A DNA stretch of 64,000 nt from Azospirillum sp. 412522. Lineage in GTDB: Bacteria > Pseudomonadota > Alphaproteobacteria > Azospirillales > Azospirillaceae. Location: assembly GCF_019805165.1 (NCBI RefSeq), contig NZ_RWIJ01000014.1, positions 1 to 64,000 of the forward strand, in the 5' to 3' direction. The notes below the pieces were generated by a model, which saw only the letters and a list, made by a program, of their open reading frames with translations, was not told the origin of the DNA and made no database searches. Positions 61,780 to 64,000 of the stretch are shown here, piece after piece. How positions within the stretch are numbered: the first letter of the stretch is position 1; each line of letters opens with the position of its first letter. Both the position numbers and the translations under genes were made by a program.

Positions 61780-63540
61780 TCACAGCACCCCCCGAGTCTG
61801 CGGAAACAGCAGATCGACGAAACGTTCCGCCGTCGGCTGCGGCTCGTGGTTGGCGAGGCCCGGGCGCTCGTTCGCCTCGATGAACACGTATCCCGGCTTG
61901 TCCGGCGCCTCGACCAGCAGGTCGAATCCCACCACCGGGATGTCCAGCGCGCGGGCGGCCACCGTCGCCACCTCCACCAGCTCCGGGTGCAGGCTGTCGG
62001 TCACGTCGTGGATGGTCCCGCCGGTATGCAGGTTCGCCGTCTTCCGAACCGGCAGCACCTCGCCCGCCGCCAGCACGTCGTCCAGGCTCTTGCCGGCGGC
62101 GGCGAGGCAGCGCTCGGTCTCGGCGTCCAGCGGGATATGGCTTTCTCCGCCGGTGGCGGCGGCGCGGCGGCGGCTCTGGGCCTCGATCAGCTCGCGCACG
62201 CTGTGGGTGCCGTCGCCGGTGACTTCGGCCGGTCGGCGAACGGCGGCGGCCACCACCTTCTTGTCGATGACGATGATCCGCAGATCCTGCCCTTCGCAGA
62301 ACTGCTCCAGCAGCACCGTGTCGCAATGCTGGCGGGCCGCCGCGACGGCGCGCTCCATCGTCTCGGCGTCGCGCACGTCCACCGTGATGCCGCGCCCCTG
62401 CTCGCCGCGCGCCGGCTTGACCACGACGCGGCCGTGCGTCGCCAGGAAGGCGGCATTTTCCTCCGCATCCCCCGCCACCGCCTGGGCCGGGACCCTCAGG
62501 CTGGCCCGCTCCAGCACGCGGCGCGTCACCGCCTTGTCGTCGCAGCGGCTCATGGCGACGGCGCTGGTCAGCTCGCTCAGCGATTCCCGGCAGACCACGC
62601 TGCGCCCGCCCCAGGTCAGGCAGAAATAGCCGGCATCGGCGTCCAGCACGTCGACGCCGATGCCGCGGCGCCGCGCCTCGTTGACGATGATGGTGGCGTA
62701 GGGGTTCAGCCGCTCGCCCGGCTGCGGACCGGTGAACAGCCGCTCGTTGATCGGGTTCCTGGTCTTCAGCGCGAAGGCCGGGATCCGGCGGAAATTCAGC
62801 TTCTCGTAGAGCGCGATGGCGGTCTCGTTGTCGTGCAGCACCGAGAGATCCAGGAAGGCGCGTCCGCGCGCCTGCACATGCTCCGCCACCGTGCGGACCA
62901 GCGTTTCGCCGATCCCCGGGAAGGAGGCCTGCGGATCGACCGCCAGACACCACAGCGAACTGCCGTTCTCCGGATCGCCGAAGGCATGGGCATGGTCCAC
63001 CGCCGTCACCGACCCGATCACCTCGCCGGTGGCGTCATCGCAGGCGACGAAATGGGTCAGCACCCGGCTGTTGCGCGCCGCCACCAGGAAGGAGGCGGAG
63101 ACCGGCACCATCCGCCGCCGGGCATAGATGCGCTGCACCCCCTCGGCATCCTCGCGCGTGCGCAGCCGGCGGATGCTGTAGCCCTTTGGTCGAAGCCGCG
63201 AGGGACGGTAGTCGCTCAGCCACAGGCGGAAGGTGTGGGACGGGTCGAGAAACAGCTCCTGCGGCGCGCGGGCGAGGGCGACATGCGGGTCCTGCAGGTA
63301 GAAGACGATGTCGCGGGTGCCCGGCGCCTCCTGCCGCAGCGTCTCGATCATGCGGTCGAGATCGTCGAAGGTGTGGGCGAAGATCAGCCGGCCCCATCCG
63401 CAATCCACCGTCACGTCGCCGCGTGGCGCTTCCGCCGCGGCCTCGCCGGCCGGCGGCCTGCCGGTATAGCGCCGGGTGTGGCGCAGGGTGGCGCTGGCGG
63501 CGCGTTCCAGCCGGTGCGGTTTCACGCGGGCGTAGCTCAT
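61780..63540 (-). CDS. ngg: N-acetylglutaminylglutamine synthetase (GNAT + ATP-grasp)
   Basis: 586 residues from ATG 63540 with AGGGGGA before it. N-terminal part ends in a GNAT acetyltransferase (about 130-285: YSIRRLRTREDAEGVQRIYA, WCLAVDPQASFPGIGETLVR, VLHDNETAIALYEKLNFRRI). The C-terminal ATP-grasp ligase (about 300-586) has VVVKPARGEQGRGITV, VLLEQFCEGQDLRIIVIDKK and VFIEANERPGLANHEPQ. This fusion, acetylating glutamine and joining two glutamines, is specific to NAGGN osmoprotectant synthesis. Middle gene of the operon asnO-ngg-peptidase. Confidence 0.93.
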   Translation of the reverse strand: MSYARVKPHRLERAASATLRHTRRYTGRPPAGEAAAEAPRGDVTVDCGWGRLIFAHTFDDLDRMIETLRQEAPGTRDIVFYLQDPHVALARAPQELFLDPSHTFRLWLSDYRPSRLRPKGYSIRRLRTREDAEGVQRIYARRRMVPVSASFLVAARNSRVLTHFVACDDATGEVIGSVTAVDHAHAFGDPENGSSLWCLAVDPQASFPGIGETLVRTVAEHVQARGRAFLDLSVLHDNETAIALYEKLNFRRIPAFALKTRNPINERLFTGPQPGERLNPYATIIVNEARRRGIGVDVLDADAGYFCLTWGGRSVVCRESLSELTSAVAMSRCDDKAVTRRVLERASLRVPAQAVAGDAEENAAFLATHGRVVVKPARGEQGRGITVDVRDAETMERAVAAARQHCDTVLLEQFCEGQDLRIIVIDKKVVAAAVRRPAEVTGDGTHSVRELIEAQSRRRAAATGGESHIPLDAETERCLAAAGKSLDDVLAAGEVLPVRKTANLHTGGTIHDVTDSLHPELVEVATVAARALDIPVVGFDLLVEAPDKPGYVFIEANERPGLANHEPQPTAERFVDLLFPQTRGVL

Positions 63541-63666
63541 GGGATCCCCCTGATCGTCGGATGCGGCTCCACGCATTGGCAACATCCGGAGATGCGGATC
63601 AGTCCCGCATCCGGCGTTCCGCATCTGGATGTGCCGGCGGAGCATCGGTCGTTTTGAGGCGCCTGC

Positions 63667-64000
63667 TTACAGGCCCTGTTCCTGGAACCAGAATTCCAGC
63701 AGGGCCACCTGCCACAGCTTCGAACCCCGCAACGGCGTGATGTGGCGTTCCGGATCGGCCAGCAGCCGGTCGAGGTAGTCGCGGCGGAACAGCCCGCGCT
63801 CGCGCGCCGCCGGTGCGTTCAGCACGTCGCGCACCCGCTCCAGGAAGGGACCGCGCAGGTATTTCAGCGCCGGCACCGGGAAATATCCCTTCGGCCGGTC
63901 GATCACCGCCGCCGGCACCACCCGCCGCGCCGCCTCCTTCAGGACGTACTTTCCGCCGTCCGGCAGCTTCATCTCCGCCGGGATCCGGGCGGCCAGTTCG
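63667..64000 (-). CDS. asnO: NAGGN asparagine-synthetase-like amidotransferase AsnO, C-terminal part (cut by window end)
   Basis: The last 110 codons of an AsnB-family synthetase domain; the frame runs on past base 64000. Visible: ELAARIPAEMKLPDGGKYVL, then KEAARRVVPAAVIDRPKGYF, then LWQVALLEFWFQEQGL. The VLKEAARRVVP and RPKGYFPVPALKY parts are conserved in AsnB homologues. Position 126 bp before ngg identifies it as the amidotransferase that converts N-acetylglutaminylglutamine to the amide. Confidence 0.88.
   Translation of the reverse strand, partial: ELAARIPAEMKLPDGGKYVLKEAARRVVPAAVIDRPKGYFPVPALKYLRGPFLERVRDVLNAPAARERGLFRRDYLDRLLADPERHITPLRGSKLWQVALLEFWFQEQGL

Overview
The window is a high-GC chromosome or chromid segment of an alphaproteobacterium, most likely a Rhodospirillales member of the Azospirillum/Rhodospirillum type. 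That assignment is inference. It rests on a sigma54-driven fliF-fliH-fliN flagellar operon, a Wsp/Che3-like chemosensory operon, an N-acetylglutaminylglutamine amide (NAGGN) osmolyte operon, several hybrid histidine kinases and the uniform codon bias. No rRNA, tRNA, CRISPR array, transposase or prophage gene was seen.

Layout. (1) 1-2990, minus strand: flagellar genes fliF, fliH, fliN and the first codons of a further gene, behind a good sigma54 promoter with a 22-bp palindromic enhancer-like site. (2) 3504-4010: an XRE-type regulator. (3) 4026-35703: a large hybrid lipopeptide/polyketide biosynthetic cluster made of two divergent operons that meet at an AT-rich spacer (about 25145-25620). The minus-strand arm encodes, in transcription order, an MbtH-like protein, a FAAL-ACAD-ACP loader, a C-A-PCP module with a Dab/Dap-like code, a C-A(methyltransferase)-PCP module with a Tyr-like code, a KS-AT-KR-ACP polyketide module, and a terminal C-A-PCP-TE module. 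The plus-strand arm encodes a lysine-every-fourth-residue repeat protein, SbnA/SbnB-type L-2,3-diaminopropionate enzymes, a threonine-synthase-like PLP enzyme, an asparagine-synthetase-like amidotransferase, a P-loop kinase, and a four-gene cassette: FkbK-like dehydrogenase, ACP, FkbI-like acyl-CoA dehydrogenase, and a class II aminoacyl-tRNA-synthetase-like amino acid:[carrier protein] ligase. (4) 35722-43727: an HD hydrolase, a hybrid kinase with a cysteine-less LOV-like domain, a single-domain response regulator, ExoD-like and CorC/HlyC-like membrane proteins, a small gene behind a FadR-type operator, a TetR regulator with a pair of matching operators and a putative membrane-protein target, and a DUF1636 protein. 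(5) 43877-48318: an NCS1-permease/histidine-kinase/receiver fusion and its LuxR-type partner; then a MaoC hydratase. (6) 49051-59480: chemosensory operon cheW-cheR(TPR)-cheW-mcp-cheA(REC)-cheB-REC/REC-hybrid kinase. (7) 59590-60642: a divergent TetR/DUF4267 pair. (8) 60673-64000: the NAGGN operon, with its asparagine-synthetase-like gene cut by the window end.

The strongest candidate for something new is the cluster in (3). The plus arm appears to make two unusual building blocks: free L-2,3-diaminopropionate, and a carrier-bound unit. The carrier-bound route carries the two oxidation enzymes of methoxymalonyl/aminomalonyl-ACP biosynthesis. The usual loading enzyme (FkbH-type glyceryl transferase, or an NRPS adenylation enzyme as in zwittermicin) is not there, and an aminoacyl-tRNA-synthetase-like amino acid:carrier ligase takes its place. 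The simplest reading is seryl-ACP oxidised to aminomalonyl-ACP, used by the single PKS module. The predicted product is an alpha,beta-unsaturated acyl-Dap/Dab-(methylated)Tyr-ketide-X lipopeptide released by a thioesterase. All substrate predictions were read by eye from active-site codes and are inference.
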